The notes below the pieces were generated by a model. That model saw only the letters and a list, made by a program, of their open reading frames with translations. It was not told where the DNA came from and searched no databases. This document shows, in pieces, positions 22,115 to 30,512 of a stretch of 64,000 nt of DNA. This DNA comes from VGBO01 sp964453335 (GTDB lineage Bacteria > Actinomycetota > Acidimicrobiia > Acidimicrobiales > CAIXPF01), in the NCBI GenBank assembly GCA_964453335.1, contig CAYVOK010000004.1, forward strand, positions 62,001 to 126,000, in the 5' to 3' direction. Positions within the stretch are counted from its first letter, which is position 1. Each line of letters starts with the position of its first letter. The translations under genes and the position numbers were made by a program.

Positions 22115-23968
22115 GTGTTCCACTGGTACGGCTACAACGACCCCGACAAGGTGAAGGGGAAATCCCTCGACCGGGCCCTTCTGCGCCGCGTCGCGCGCGA
22201 CGTCACCCCGTACCGGCGTCAGATCGCCGGGTTCCTCCTCACCGTCGTCGTCGGCGCCCTCGTCGGCCTCGCCCCGCCGCTCATCATCCGGGCCCTCATC
22301 GACGACGCCATCCCCGGCGCCGACCGTCGCGCCATCGACGTCCTCGCCGTGCTGCTCGTCGCGGCCACCGTCGGCGGGGCGGTGCTGTCGCTCCTCGGGC
22401 GCCGGTGGTCGGCCCGCATCGGTGAGGGTCTCATCTACGACCTGCGCACGCGCCTGTACGACCACATCCAGGCGATGCCCGTCGCGTTCTTCACGAACAG
22501 CCAGACCGGTTCGCTGATCTCCCGGCTCAACGGCGACGTCGTCGGGGCGCAACGGGCCGTCACCGGCACCCTCGGCTCCGCCCTCGACCAGATCGTCACC
22601 GTCGTCACCGTCGGCGTCACCATGCTCGCCCTCGACTGGCGGCTCACCCTGCTCTCCCTCGCCGTGCTGCCCGTCCTGCTCGGGAGCTCGAAGCGGGTCG
22701 GCCGCACGCTCCGGGGCATAACCCGCGAGTCGATGGAACTCAACGCGGCGATGAGCACGCAGATGACCGAACGGTTCGGGGTGTCCGGCGCGCAGCTCGT
22801 CACCCTGTTCGGCGGCCAGGACGCCGAACGGACCGCATTCGCCGGCCGGGCCGATCGGGTGCGGGCCATCGGCGTGCGGTCCGCCGTGTACTCCCGGGCG
22901 TTCATGCTGGGGCTCGACATCGTCGCGGCGCTCGGGACCGCCGCCGTGTACTGGTTCGGCAGCCGGCGCGTCGTCGGCGGCGACCTCGCCGTCGGCGACC
23001 TCGTCGCCATGGGCCTGCTCGTGAACCGCGTGTACCAGCCGCTCATCGCGCTCACCGGGCTGCGCGTCGACGTGCTCACCGCGTTCGTCTCCTTCGAACG
23101 GGTCTACGAGGTGCTCGACACGCCGAACCCGATCGCCGACCGGCCGAACGCCGTCGCACTGCCGACACCGACGGGGAAGGTCCGCTTCGACCACGTGTCC
23201 TTCACCTATCCCGCCGCCGCCGACACCACGCTCGCGTCGCTCACCGACGGGGCGACGCTGTCACGCAGCGCTGTGCCCGTCCTCACCGACATCGACGTCG
23301 ACGTCGCAGCCGGACAGCTCGTCGCCCTCGTCGGACCGTCCGGTGCGGGCAAGTCGACCCTCGCCGCACTCCTGCCGCGGCTGTACGACGTCACATCGGG
23401 GAGCATCCGCATCGACGGGCACGACCTGCGTGACGTCCGCCTCGCCGACCTGCGGGCGGCGATCGGCGTCGTCCCCCAGGACCCGCACCTCTTCCACGAC
23501 ACGATCGCAGCGAACCTGCGCTACGCCCGACCCGACGCCACCGACGCCGACCTGCGCCACGCCTGCGAGCTCGCCCAGATCCACGAGCTGATCGCGTCGC
23601 TGCCCGAGGGGTACGCAACCGTCGTCGGCGACCGCGGCCACCGCATGTCCGGCGGCGAGAAGCAGCGGCTCGCCATCGCCCGCATGCTGCTGAAGGATCC
23701 GGCCGTCGTCGTGCTCGACGAGGCGACCTCGCACCTCGATGCAGAGAACGAGGTGCTCATCCAACAGGCACTCGACCGGGCCCTCGCCGGGCGCACTGCG
23801 TTCGTGATCGCCCACCGGCTCTCCACGATCGTCGCCGCCGACCAGATCCTCGTGCTCGACGGTGGGCGCATCGTCGAACGTGGACGCCACCACGACCTCG
23901 TCGCCGCAGACGGGTTGTACGCCGAGCTGTACCGCACCCTGCAACGCGACGAGGCGACCACCGCCTGA
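22115..23968 (+). CDS. ABC exporter, fused permease and ATPase
   Basis: The 617-residue protein is a half-size exporter: six transmembrane helices in the first ~320 residues (type 1 exporter fold with VAFFTNSQTGSLISRLNGD coupling region, seen as FFTNSQTGSLISRL), then a nucleotide-binding domain with Walker A GPSGAGKST, signature MSGGEKQRLAIARML, Walker B VVLDEATSHLD and the H-loop IAHRLST. It would work as a dimer to export lipids, drugs or peptides. The GTG at 22115 follows GGGAG. It is divergent from infA. Substrate is unknown. Confidence 0.93.
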   Translation: MFHWYGYNDPDKVKGKSLDRALLRRVARDVTPYRRQIAGFLLTVVVGALVGLAPPLIIRALIDDAIPGADRRAIDVLAVLLVAATVGGAVLSLLGRRWSARIGEGLIYDLRTRLYDHIQAMPVAFFTNSQTGSLISRLNGDVVGAQRAVTGTLGSALDQIVTVVTVGVTMLALDWRLTLLSLAVLPVLLGSSKRVGRTLRGITRESMELNAAMSTQMTERFGVSGAQLVTLFGGQDAERTAFAGRADRVRAIGVRSAVYSRAFMLGLDIVAALGTAAVYWFGSRRVVGGDLAVGDLVAMGLLVNRVYQPLIALTGLRVDVLTAFVSFERVYEVLDTPNPIADRPNAVALPTPTGKVRFDHVSFTYPAAADTTLASLTDGATLSRSAVPVLTDIDVDVAAGQLVALVGPSGAGKSTLAALLPRLYDVTSGSIRIDGHDLRDVRLADLRAAIGVVPQDPHLFHDTIAANLRYARPDATDADLRHACELAQIHELIASLPEGYATVVGDRGHRMSGGEKQRLAIARMLLKDPAVVVLDEATSHLDAENEVLIQQALDRALAGRTAFVIAHRLSTIVAADQILVLDGGRIVERGRHHDLVAADGLYAELYRTLQRDEATTA

Positions 23969-23982
23969 ACGGGCACCGGACG

Positions 23983-25224
23983 ATGGACGAGACACCGACC
24001 TTCTCCGTCACCGAGGTCTGCAATGGCATCGGCCACATGATCGCCACCGCGTTCCCCGACGAGTTCTGGGTGCGCGGCCAGGTGAGCGGGCTGAGTCGAC
24101 CCCGATCCGGGCACCTCTACCTCGACCTCGTCGACGCCGAAGGGGACGGCGGTCGGGCCGCACCCGTGCTGAAGGTGAACCTGTGGGCGGGGCGACGCGC
24201 CACCGTCGACCGGCAGCTCGCCGACGCCGGCGTCGAACTCGTCGACGGTGTCGAGGTGCGCATCCGCGGGCGCCTCGACTTCTACCCGCCGCAGGCACGG
24301 GTGTCGTTCATCATGAGCGCCATCGACCCGGCGTTCACGCTCGGGCGTCTCGCCGAGAACCGCGACCGGATCCTCCGGGCGCTCCACGCCGAAGGGCTGC
24401 TGCGGGCGCAGGCCCGCCTCACCGTGCCGCTCGTCCCCCTCGACGTCGCGCTCGTCACCTCGCAAGGCAGCGCGGCGGAGGCCGACTTCCTCCACGAGCT
24501 CGGCCGGAGCGGCCACACCTTCCACGTCCGCCCCCACCCCACGCTCGTGCAGGGCACCGGTTCCGTCAGCGCGGTGTGCCGGTCGTTGCGCGAGGCCGCC
24601 GCCACCGGTTGCGACGTCATCGCCCTCGTGCGGGGCGGCGGCTCGGCGACCGACCTCGCGACCTTCGACGCCGAGGACGTGGCCCGCACCATCGCGGATC
24701 TCGACACCGTCGTGTGGACCGGCATCGGCCACGAGGTCGACCGCAGCATCGCGGACGAGGTCGCGCACACGGCGTTCAAGACACCGACCGCGTGTGCCGC
24801 CGGCCTCGTCGAGGCCGTCGACGCGTTCATCGCCGAGCTCAGCGAACGCTGGGACGGGATCGCCGTCACCGCCGAACGCCACCTCGACAGGGCCGCCCAC
24901 AACCTCGACCGGCGCAGCGCGGCGATCGGCGAACGAGCCGTGCGCGTCCTCGCGCACGCCGAACGGGGCGTGCGGGAACGCGGCCGACGCGTCGCCCGGG
25001 ACGGCCGCACCGTCGTCGCCCGCGCCGAGGCCGACCTGCGTGTCGCCGAAGCGCGCGCCACCGCCGCCGACCCGGTGCGAGCCCTCGCCCGCGGCTGGTC
25101 GATCACCCGCACCGCCGACGGCCGGCTGCTGCGCAGCGTCGCCGACGCACCGGCCGGCACCGAGCTCGAGACCCTGCTCGCGGACGGCACCGTCCGCAGT
25201 ACCGTGCACGACGATGGCGCGTAA
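23983..25224 (+). CDS. xseA: exodeoxyribonuclease VII large subunit
   Basis: The 413-residue subunit of ExoVII, which degrades single-stranded DNA from both ends, has an N-terminal OB fold (FWVRGQVSGLSRPRSGHLYLDL, seen as VRGQVSGLSRPRSGHLY), a catalytic region with SAAEADFLHEL and VRGGGSATDLATFD, and GIGHEVDRSIADEVA, then a coiled C-terminal half rich in Arg and Ala. It lies 14 bases after the ABC exporter and overlaps xseB by 11 bases. Confidence 0.95.
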   Translation: MDETPTFSVTEVCNGIGHMIATAFPDEFWVRGQVSGLSRPRSGHLYLDLVDAEGDGGRAAPVLKVNLWAGRRATVDRQLADAGVELVDGVEVRIRGRLDFYPPQARVSFIMSAIDPAFTLGRLAENRDRILRALHAEGLLRAQARLTVPLVPLDVALVTSQGSAAEADFLHELGRSGHTFHVRPHPTLVQGTGSVSAVCRSLREAAATGCDVIALVRGGGSATDLATFDAEDVARTIADLDTVVWTGIGHEVDRSIADEVAHTAFKTPTACAAGLVEAVDAFIAELSERWDGIAVTAERHLDRAAHNLDRRSAAIGERAVRVLAHAERGVRERGRRVARDGRTVVARAEADLRVAEARATAADPVRALARGWSITRTADGRLLRSVADAPAGTELETLLADGTVRSTVHDDGA

Positions 25225-25474
25225 GGGCGACACCACGAAGCAGGCCGCAGCGCCGGACGGCTACGCCGCCGCGCTCGCCGAACTCGACGCGATCCTCCGG
25301 GAGCTCGACGACCCGGAGCTCGACATCGACCGGCTCGGCGCCCAGGTGCGGCGCGCCGCCGAGCTCGTCGCGTTCTGCCGGCTGCGCATCGAAGGCGCAC
25401 GCGCCGACGTCGACGCGGTCGCCGCCCTCCTCGACGGCGACGACACCGACGACGACACCGACGACGAGGACTGA
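25214..25474 (+). CDS. xseB: exodeoxyribonuclease VII small subunit
   Basis: The 86-residue subunit shows the family pattern GYAAALAELDAILRELDDPELDIDRLG, noted here as LAELDAILRELDDPELDIDR, followed by a second helix VRRAAELVAFCRLRIEGA. The C-terminal tail is almost all Asp and Thr (GDDTDDDTDDED), encoded by a short repeat, which is an unusual acidic extension. Several small subunits bind each XseA. The ATG at 25214 lies inside the end of xseA. Confidence 0.93.
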   Translation: MARKGDTTKQAAAPDGYAAALAELDAILRELDDPELDIDRLGAQVRRAAELVAFCRLRIEGARADVDAVAALLDGDDTDDDTDDED

Positions 25475-25490
25475 GCCCCCGGCGGCTCAG
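25471..25490. terminator. convergent stop-codon palindrome
   Basis: CTGAGCC and GGCTCAG are perfect 7-base arms that hold the stop codons of xseB and of the minus-strand hydrolase-like gene. Confidence 0.55.
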
Positions 25491-26155
25491 CCGACGACGG
25501 CGAGCGTGGCGAGCGCGCCGGCGACCGACGAACGGGCGACACCGGGCACGGCCAGCACCGCGGCGACCCATCCGGCCGGTTCGGTGACCGCCACCACGAC
25601 CGCCGGTTCGACCGGCGCGCCGGCGACCGCCGCCGCAGCGAACGCAGCCGCGTAGTCGTCGGGCCGCACGTCGACCGACAACTCGGCGAGCGCGTACGGG
25701 TCCGGGGGGCCGGGTGCGTCGGCACCGGCCACCTCCACCGGCGGGGCGACGCCCGGAACGGGCACACCACCGAGCAGCCCGGGGCCGTCCGCGACGACCA
25801 GCCCGCGCACCTGCGCGGCGCGCGCACCGGCGACGAGCAACCCCACGTAGCCGCCGAGCCCGAACCCGAGCAGCGTCAGGGGACCGAGTTCGGCGAGCGC
25901 TGCGTCGACGTCGCCGGTGAGGACCTCGGGGCCGTACCCACCGCCCTGCGGGACCGTCGAAGCCCCGTGCCCGCAGAAGTCGAGCCCCCAGATCGCACCC
26001 GGCCACCCGGCGGCATCGGGCGGCACCCCGTCGGTCCGGTCGCCGAGCCCGTGCAGCACGAGCAACGGCCCGACCCCCGAACCCGCCGTCGCCGCACGCA
26101 ACGGCCACAGGGCGAGACCCGAACGATGGTGACGCAACCGGCGCGGCTCGGACAC
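25487..26155 (-). CDS. alpha/beta-hydrolase fold protein lacking the nucleophile
   Basis: The 222-residue protein has the alpha/beta-hydrolase N-terminal pattern (LLVLHGLGDRTDG oxyanion region, GLDFCGHGAS). However, the nucleophile elbow reads GFGLGG where active members have GxSxG, so the catalytic Ser/Asp/Cys is missing. It also ends early, without a clear catalytic histidine. It is probably a non-catalytic relative. The GTG at 26155 follows a TAGGGT box by 8 bases. The gene is divergent from the Fur-type regulator. Confidence 0.7.
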   Translation of the reverse strand: MSEPRRLRHHRSGLALWPLRAATAGSGVGPLLVLHGLGDRTDGVPPDAAGWPGAIWGLDFCGHGASTVPQGGGYGPEVLTGDVDAALAELGPLTLLGFGLGGYVGLLVAGARAAQVRGLVVADGPGLLGGVPVPGVAPPVEVAGADAPGPPDPYALAELSVDVRPDDYAAAFAAAAVAGAPVEPAVVVAVTEPAGWVAAVLAVPGVARSSVAGALATLAVVG

Positions 26156-26163
26156 GGAGCGGG

Positions 26164-26169
26164 ACCCTA
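26164..26169 (-). promoter_or_regulatory. -10-like box TAGGGT of hydrolase-like gene
   Basis: TAGGGT is 8 bases before the GTG at 26155; a plus-strand TAGGGT for the regulator gene lies 26 bases away. Confidence 0.5.
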
Positions 26170-26195
26170 CCGTCGTCGTCCCCGGCCCCTCTCGC

Positions 26196-26201
26196 TAGGG
26201 T
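26196..26201 (+). promoter_or_regulatory. -10-like box TAGGGT of Fur-type gene
   Basis: TAGGGT is 8 bases before the ATG at 26210. Confidence 0.5.
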
Positions 26202-26209
26202 GAGCGACG

Positions 26210-26641
26210 ATGTCCGCCGACGTGCACGATCTCGCCGCCCGGCGACTCGCCGCAGCCGGACAGCGCTACACGGCGAGCCGGCGTGCGCTCGTCGAGCGAC
26301 TGCTCGCTGCCGACGCCCCCCGCACCGTCGCCGACATCGCGGACGGTCGCGAGCTCGCCACGTCGAGCGTGTACCGGAACCTGCGGGTGCTCGAGGACGC
26401 AGGCGTCGTCGCCCGCATCGTCACCTCCGGCGACTTCGCATGCTTCGAGCTCGCCGAGGAACTCGGCACCCACCACCACCACCTCATCTGCCGGTCGTGC
26501 CACGCCGTCGCCGACTTCGACGTCCCCCACGACGTCGAGAGCGCGCTGCACGACCTGCTCGACCTCGTCCGCACCGGTACCGGCTTCCGCGCCGACCGGC
26601 ACCGCCTCGACCTGCTCGGCACCTGCGCCGCGTGCAGCTGA
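26210..26641 (+). CDS. Fur-family metal-responsive regulator
   Basis: The 143-residue repressor has the N-terminal winged helix (QRYTASRRALVERLLAA, then LATSSVYRNLRVLEDAGVV) and a C-terminal dimerisation domain with the metal-binding cluster GTHHHHLICRSC and a second CxxC (CAAC) at the end, giving a structural zinc site. The metal specificity (Fe, Zn or other) cannot be assigned safely; the HHHH cluster is common to the family. It precedes prfC by 10 bases, probably in one transcript starting at the ATG (leaderless). Confidence 0.92.
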   Translation: MSADVHDLAARRLAAAGQRYTASRRALVERLLAADAPRTVADIADGRELATSSVYRNLRVLEDAGVVARIVTSGDFACFELAEELGTHHHHLICRSCHAVADFDVPHDVESALHDLLDLVRTGTGFRADRHRLDLLGTCAACS

Positions 26642-26651
26642 GAGAAGCCCC

Positions 26652-28244
26652 ATGAGCCTCGACGTCAGCGCCGAAGCGGCGCGCCGCCGCACCTTCGCGA
26701 TCATCTCCCACCCCGACGCCGGGAAGACGACCCTCACCGAGAAGTTCCTCCTCTACGGCGGCGCGCTCACCGGCGCCGGCTCGGTGAAGGCGCGCTCCGG
26801 CGGGCGGGCCGCCGCGTCGGACTGGATGGACATCGAACAGAAGCGCGGGATCTCGATCTCCTCCACCGCCCTGCAGTTCCCCTACCGGGGAGCGGCGGTG
26901 AACCTGCTCGACACCCCCGGCCACCGCGACTTCTCCGAGGACACCTACCGGGTGCTCGCGGCATGCGACGCCGCGATCATGGTCCTCGACGCCGCCAAGG
27001 GCATCGAACCGCAGACGCTCAAGCTGTTCGAGGTGTGCCGAGAACGGCGCATGCCGCTGCTCACGTTCTTCAACAAGTGGGACCGCCCCGGCCGGGAGAT
27101 CCTCGAACTGCTCGACGAGATCGAACGGCTGCTCGGCATCCCGGCCACACCGGTCACCTGGCCGGTCGGTATCGCCGGCGACTTCCGTGGCGTGATCGAC
27201 CGTCGCGACGGCACCTACACCCGGTACACGCGCGTCGCCCGCGGTGCACAGGTCGCACCCGAGGAAGAGGTCGACCCGGCCCGGGCCGCCGCCGAGGAGG
27301 GCGATGCCTGGACGACCGCACAGGAAGAGCTCGAACTCCTCCACGAGATCGGCGCCGACCTCGACGTCGCGTCGTTCCGGCGCAACGAGTCCACCCCGGC
27401 GTTCTTCGGCTCCGCCCTCACGAACTTCGGCGTCGCGAAGCTCCTCGACGCGGTCATCGACCTCGTCCCCCCGCCGACAGACCGACCCACCGCCGACGGC
27501 GGCACCCGACCGATCGACGCACCGTTCAGCGGGTTCGTCTTCAAGGTGCAGGCGAACATGGACCCGGCGCACCGGGACCGGATCGCATTCCTGCGGGTGT
27601 GCTCCGGACGGTTCGAACGCGGGATGGTCGTCACCCACGACCGCACCGGCAAGCCGTTCGCCACCAAGTACGCGGCGACGCTGTTCGGCCAGGACCGTTC
27701 CACCGTCGACGAGGCGTACCCCGGCGACGTGATCGGTCTCGTGAACGCCACCGACGTGCGGGTCGGCGACGCGCTCTACGACCCGGCAGGCCCCCCCGTG
27801 TCGTTCCCGCCGATCCCGAGCTTCGCCCCGGAACACTTCATGGCGGCCCGGGTGCGCGACACCGGCCGGTTCAAGCAGTTCCGGCGCGGGGTCGCCCAGC
27901 TCGACGAGGAAGGGGTCGTGCAGGTGCTCCGGGACCCGGACCTCGGTGATCAGGCACCGGTCCTCGCCGCCGTCGGACGTCTCCAGTTCGAGGTCGCCGT
28001 GCACCGCCTCGAGCACGAGTTCGGCGCCCCGACCGAACTCTCGCCGACGAGCTACAAGGTCGCCCGCCGCACCGACGAGGCGTCGGAGACGGCACTGCGT
28101 CGCATGCGTGGCGTCACCGTGTTGCGCCGCGCCGACGGCACCCGGTTCGCGTTGTTCGAGTCGCCGTACTGGCTCGAACGCGTCGAACAGGAGAACCCCG
28201 AACTGCTCCTCGAACGGCTCGTCGCCGAAGGCACCGCCGGCTGA
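26652..28244 (+). CDS. prfC: peptide chain release factor 3
   Basis: The 530-residue GTPase recycles RF1/RF2 after termination. G1 ISHPDAGKTTLTEK, G2 RGISISSTALQF, G3 DTPGHRDFSEDTYR and G4 FFNKWDRP match RF3 rather than EF-G; the usual NKLDR-type G4 is NKWDRP here. Domain II (FSGFVFKVQANMDPAHRDRIAFLR, seen as FVFKVQANMDPAHRDR) and domain III (PVLAAVGRLQFEVAVHRL) are complete. The length is normal. It follows the Fur-type gene closely and converges on an MFS gene. Confidence 0.95.
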   Translation: MSLDVSAEAARRRTFAIISHPDAGKTTLTEKFLLYGGALTGAGSVKARSGGRAAASDWMDIEQKRGISISSTALQFPYRGAAVNLLDTPGHRDFSEDTYRVLAACDAAIMVLDAAKGIEPQTLKLFEVCRERRMPLLTFFNKWDRPGREILELLDEIERLLGIPATPVTWPVGIAGDFRGVIDRRDGTYTRYTRVARGAQVAPEEEVDPARAAAEEGDAWTTAQEELELLHEIGADLDVASFRRNESTPAFFGSALTNFGVAKLLDAVIDLVPPPTDRPTADGGTRPIDAPFSGFVFKVQANMDPAHRDRIAFLRVCSGRFERGMVVTHDRTGKPFATKYAATLFGQDRSTVDEAYPGDVIGLVNATDVRVGDALYDPAGPPVSFPPIPSFAPEHFMAARVRDTGRFKQFRRGVAQLDEEGVVQVLRDPDLGDQAPVLAAVGRLQFEVAVHRLEHEFGAPTELSPTSYKVARRTDEASETALRRMRGVTVLRRADGTRFALFESPYWLERVEQENPELLLERLVAEGTAG

Positions 28245-28264
28245 GCCGGCCCGAGCACGCTCAG
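28236..28264. terminator. nested convergent stop-codon palindromes
   Basis: GCCGGC-TGA-GCCGGC places the prfC stop in the loop of a 6-base hairpin. CTGAGC (28241-28246) and GCTCAG (28259-28264) then pair the two genes' stops. Confidence 0.5.
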
Positions 28265-29538
28265 GCGGGGACTGCCGCAGCTGCGGCCCGCTCGGCCACG
28301 AGCCGCTGGTGCGGTTCCGCCGGCCCGGCGGCGACGAAGAGCACGAACGCCACGACCGAGGATCCGGCGGCGACGAGGTAGCTCAACCGGTAGTCGCTGA
28401 GGTCGTGGAGGACACCCATCGCGGACGGCCCCACACCGACACCGATCGTCGTGATGAGCTGGGCGAAGCTGTAGATGCGCGGGTACTCGCGCACACCGAA
28501 CGCGTCGGCGAGCAGCAGCGGCTGCAACATCAGCAGGTTCCCGACCGACAGACCGAAGATCACACAGGTGACGAGCAGCATCGCCGAGGTCTCGGCGAAG
28601 GCGAACAGGGCGAGCGCCGCGCCCTGGACGACGATCAGCGCCGTCGTGAACTTCTTCACCGGGTACCGCGACGCCACCACCCCGCCGGCGAGACGACCGC
28701 ACACCGACGAACCGGCGACCACGGTCACCGACAGCGCCGCCATCCACTCCTGCCGCTCGGTGACGAGCTTCACCTGCTGCGCGATGCCGCCGACCTGACC
28801 GAACATGATGCAGAGGTAGGCCGCCGCCGCGAAGGCGTAGAAGCGGGTGCGGCGGGCCTCGGCGAACGTGTAACCGGGCGGCGTCCCGATCGGACCGCCC
28901 GACGCCGGTGCAGGATCGCCGTCGGGGTACTGCCCCACCACCGCGGGCGAGGAACGTACGACGAAGATCGTGACCGGGAGCGTCACCGCCACCCACACGA
29001 GTGCGAGCCACGGCGTCACCACGGCGATGCCCTCGCTCTTCACGAGCGACGCGACGAACGGGGTGACGAGGATCCCACCGGCGGACAACCCCGTCGACGC
29101 CACCGACAACGCCACCGACCGGCGGCGCACGAACCAGCGGGCCACCGTCGTCGTCGCCGGCACCAGACCGGAGAGGGCGAACCCGACACCGAACACGACG
29201 TTGGCGCCGAACATCTGCCACTCGGCCTGCGCCCGACCGATGAGGAGGAGCCCCACCGCCGCGATCAGCGAGCCGACGACGATGATCCGACGCACGTCGA
29301 TGCGCTGCATGTACGGGGCCGCCAGATAGCCGGCGAGCCCCGACACGACGAAGAACACGGCCGTTCCCGTGCTCGTCACACCCGTCGACCAGCCGCGCTC
29401 CTTCACGAGCGCATTGAGGAAGACCCCCTGCGCGTAGAAGCCCATGCCCGACGAGGTCATCAGCACGACGAACAGACCGGCGATCACCCACCAGCCACGG
29501 AACGCCTTCGTCTCGGCCACACCGACCCCCTCGTCCAT
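28261..29538 (-). CDS. MFS transporter (monocarboxylate/oxalate-formate type)
   Basis: The 425-residue protein has 12 predicted membrane helices and resembles MCT/OFA-type carriers for small carboxylates: WWVIAGLFVVLMTSSGMGFYAQGVFL opens the first helix (seen as GMGFYAQGVFLNAL), and VARWFVRRRSVALSVASTGLSAGG matches the helix 4-5 loop. The ATG at 29538 follows a TAGGCT box by 9 bases. It is divergent from a fumarylacetoacetate-hydrolase-like gene, so it may import that pathway's substrate; that link is inference. Confidence 0.87.
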   Translation of the reverse strand: MDEGVGVAETKAFRGWWVIAGLFVVLMTSSGMGFYAQGVFLNALVKERGWSTGVTSTGTAVFFVVSGLAGYLAAPYMQRIDVRRIIVVGSLIAAVGLLLIGRAQAEWQMFGANVVFGVGFALSGLVPATTTVARWFVRRRSVALSVASTGLSAGGILVTPFVASLVKSEGIAVVTPWLALVWVAVTLPVTIFVVRSSPAVVGQYPDGDPAPASGGPIGTPPGYTFAEARRTRFYAFAAAAYLCIMFGQVGGIAQQVKLVTERQEWMAALSVTVVAGSSVCGRLAGGVVASRYPVKKFTTALIVVQGAALALFAFAETSAMLLVTCVIFGLSVGNLLMLQPLLLADAFGVREYPRIYSFAQLITTIGVGVGPSAMGVLHDLSDYRLSYLVAAGSSVVAFVLFVAAGPAEPHQRLVAERAAAAAVPA

Positions 29539-29547
29539 CAGGCCCGC

Positions 29548-29553
29548 AGCCTA
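29548..29553 (-). promoter_or_regulatory. -10-like box TAGGCT of MFS gene
   Basis: TAGGCT is 9 bases before the ATG at 29538. Confidence 0.4.
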
Positions 29554-29589
29554 CGGCGACCGACCGACGACCGGCGCGCCGGCCGGGGG

Positions 29590-29595
29590 TAGGGT
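29590..29595 (+). promoter_or_regulatory. -10-like box TAGGGT of FAH-like gene
   Basis: TAGGGT is 7 bases before the GTG at 29603. Confidence 0.5.
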
Positions 29596-29602
29596 CGCCG
29601 CC

Positions 29603-30460
29603 GTGCAGCTCGTCACCTACGTCGGACCGGGGCGACGCCCCACCCTCGGCGCGGTCCTCGGCGAAGGTGTCGTGGACCTCACCGCGCGGCTCGACCCGGC
29701 GCACGGCACGATGCGTGGTCTGCTCGCCGGCGGGCCCGAGGCGCTCGACCGTGCCCGCCACGTCGCCGCCACCGAAGGACCCGACGTCCTCGTCGGCGCG
29801 ATCACGCTCCTCCCCCCGGTGACCGACCCCGCACGCATCCTCTGCGCCGGGGTGAACTACGAGGCCCACCGCGTCGAGACCGGCCGGGACCCCACCCTCC
29901 GACCGACGATCTTCACCAGGTTCCCGTCCTCCGTCGTCGGCCACGCCGCACCGCTCGTCAAGCCGCACGAGAGCGACCGGTTCGACTTCGAGGGTGAGCT
30001 CGCCGTCGTCGTCGGGACGACGTGCCGACGCGTGTCGGTCGCCGCGGCGCTCGACCACGTCGCCGGGTACGCGTGCTTCATGGACGGCTCGGTGCGCGAC
30101 TACCAGCGGCTCACGACCCAGTTCACCCCGGGGAAGAACTTCGACTCGTCCGGTTCGTTCGGCCCGTGGATCACCACCGCCGACGAGATCCCCGACCCGC
30201 AGGCGCTGCGGCTGCAGACCGTCGTCGACGGCGAGGTGCTGCAGGACACCACCACCGACCTGATGATCCACACCGTCGCCGAACTGCTCGCGTTCTGCTC
30301 CACGTTCACCACCCTCGAACCCGGGGACGTGATCGCCACCGGGACACCGGGCGGGGTGGGCGACCGACGCGACCCGCCGCACTACCTGCACCCGGGTGCC
30401 GTCGTCGAGGTCGCCGTCACCGGCGTCGGACGACTCGTGAACACCGTCGTCGAGGGGTGA
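29603..30460 (+). CDS. fumarylacetoacetate hydrolase family protein
   Basis: The 285-residue protein has the FAH fold used by fumarylpyruvate hydrolases, decarboxylases and related enzymes of aromatic catabolism. ILCAGVNYEAHRVETG and FDFEGELAVVVGTTCRRV supply the metal-binding acidic residues, with FMDGSVRDYQ and TGTPGGVGDRRDPP later. The GTG at 29603 is set by the TAGGGT box 7 bases upstream. It likely cleaves a C-C bond in a small oxo-acid; the substrate is unknown. Confidence 0.88.
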   Translation: MQLVTYVGPGRRPTLGAVLGEGVVDLTARLDPAHGTMRGLLAGGPEALDRARHVAATEGPDVLVGAITLLPPVTDPARILCAGVNYEAHRVETGRDPTLRPTIFTRFPSSVVGHAAPLVKPHESDRFDFEGELAVVVGTTCRRVSVAAALDHVAGYACFMDGSVRDYQRLTTQFTPGKNFDSSGSFGPWITTADEIPDPQALRLQTVVDGEVLQDTTTDLMIHTVAELLAFCSTFTTLEPGDVIATGTPGGVGDRRDPPHYLHPGAVVEVAVTGVGRLVNTVVEG

Positions 30461-30499
30461 CGAGCGCCGACCGCACGTCACGGTGACGACACCCGGCAC

Positions 30500-30505
30500 T
30501 ACCGT
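30500..30505 (+). promoter_or_regulatory. -10-like box TACCGT of MBL operon
   Basis: TACCGT is 7 bases before the GTG at 30513. Confidence 0.5.
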
Positions 30506-30512
30506 CACCGCC

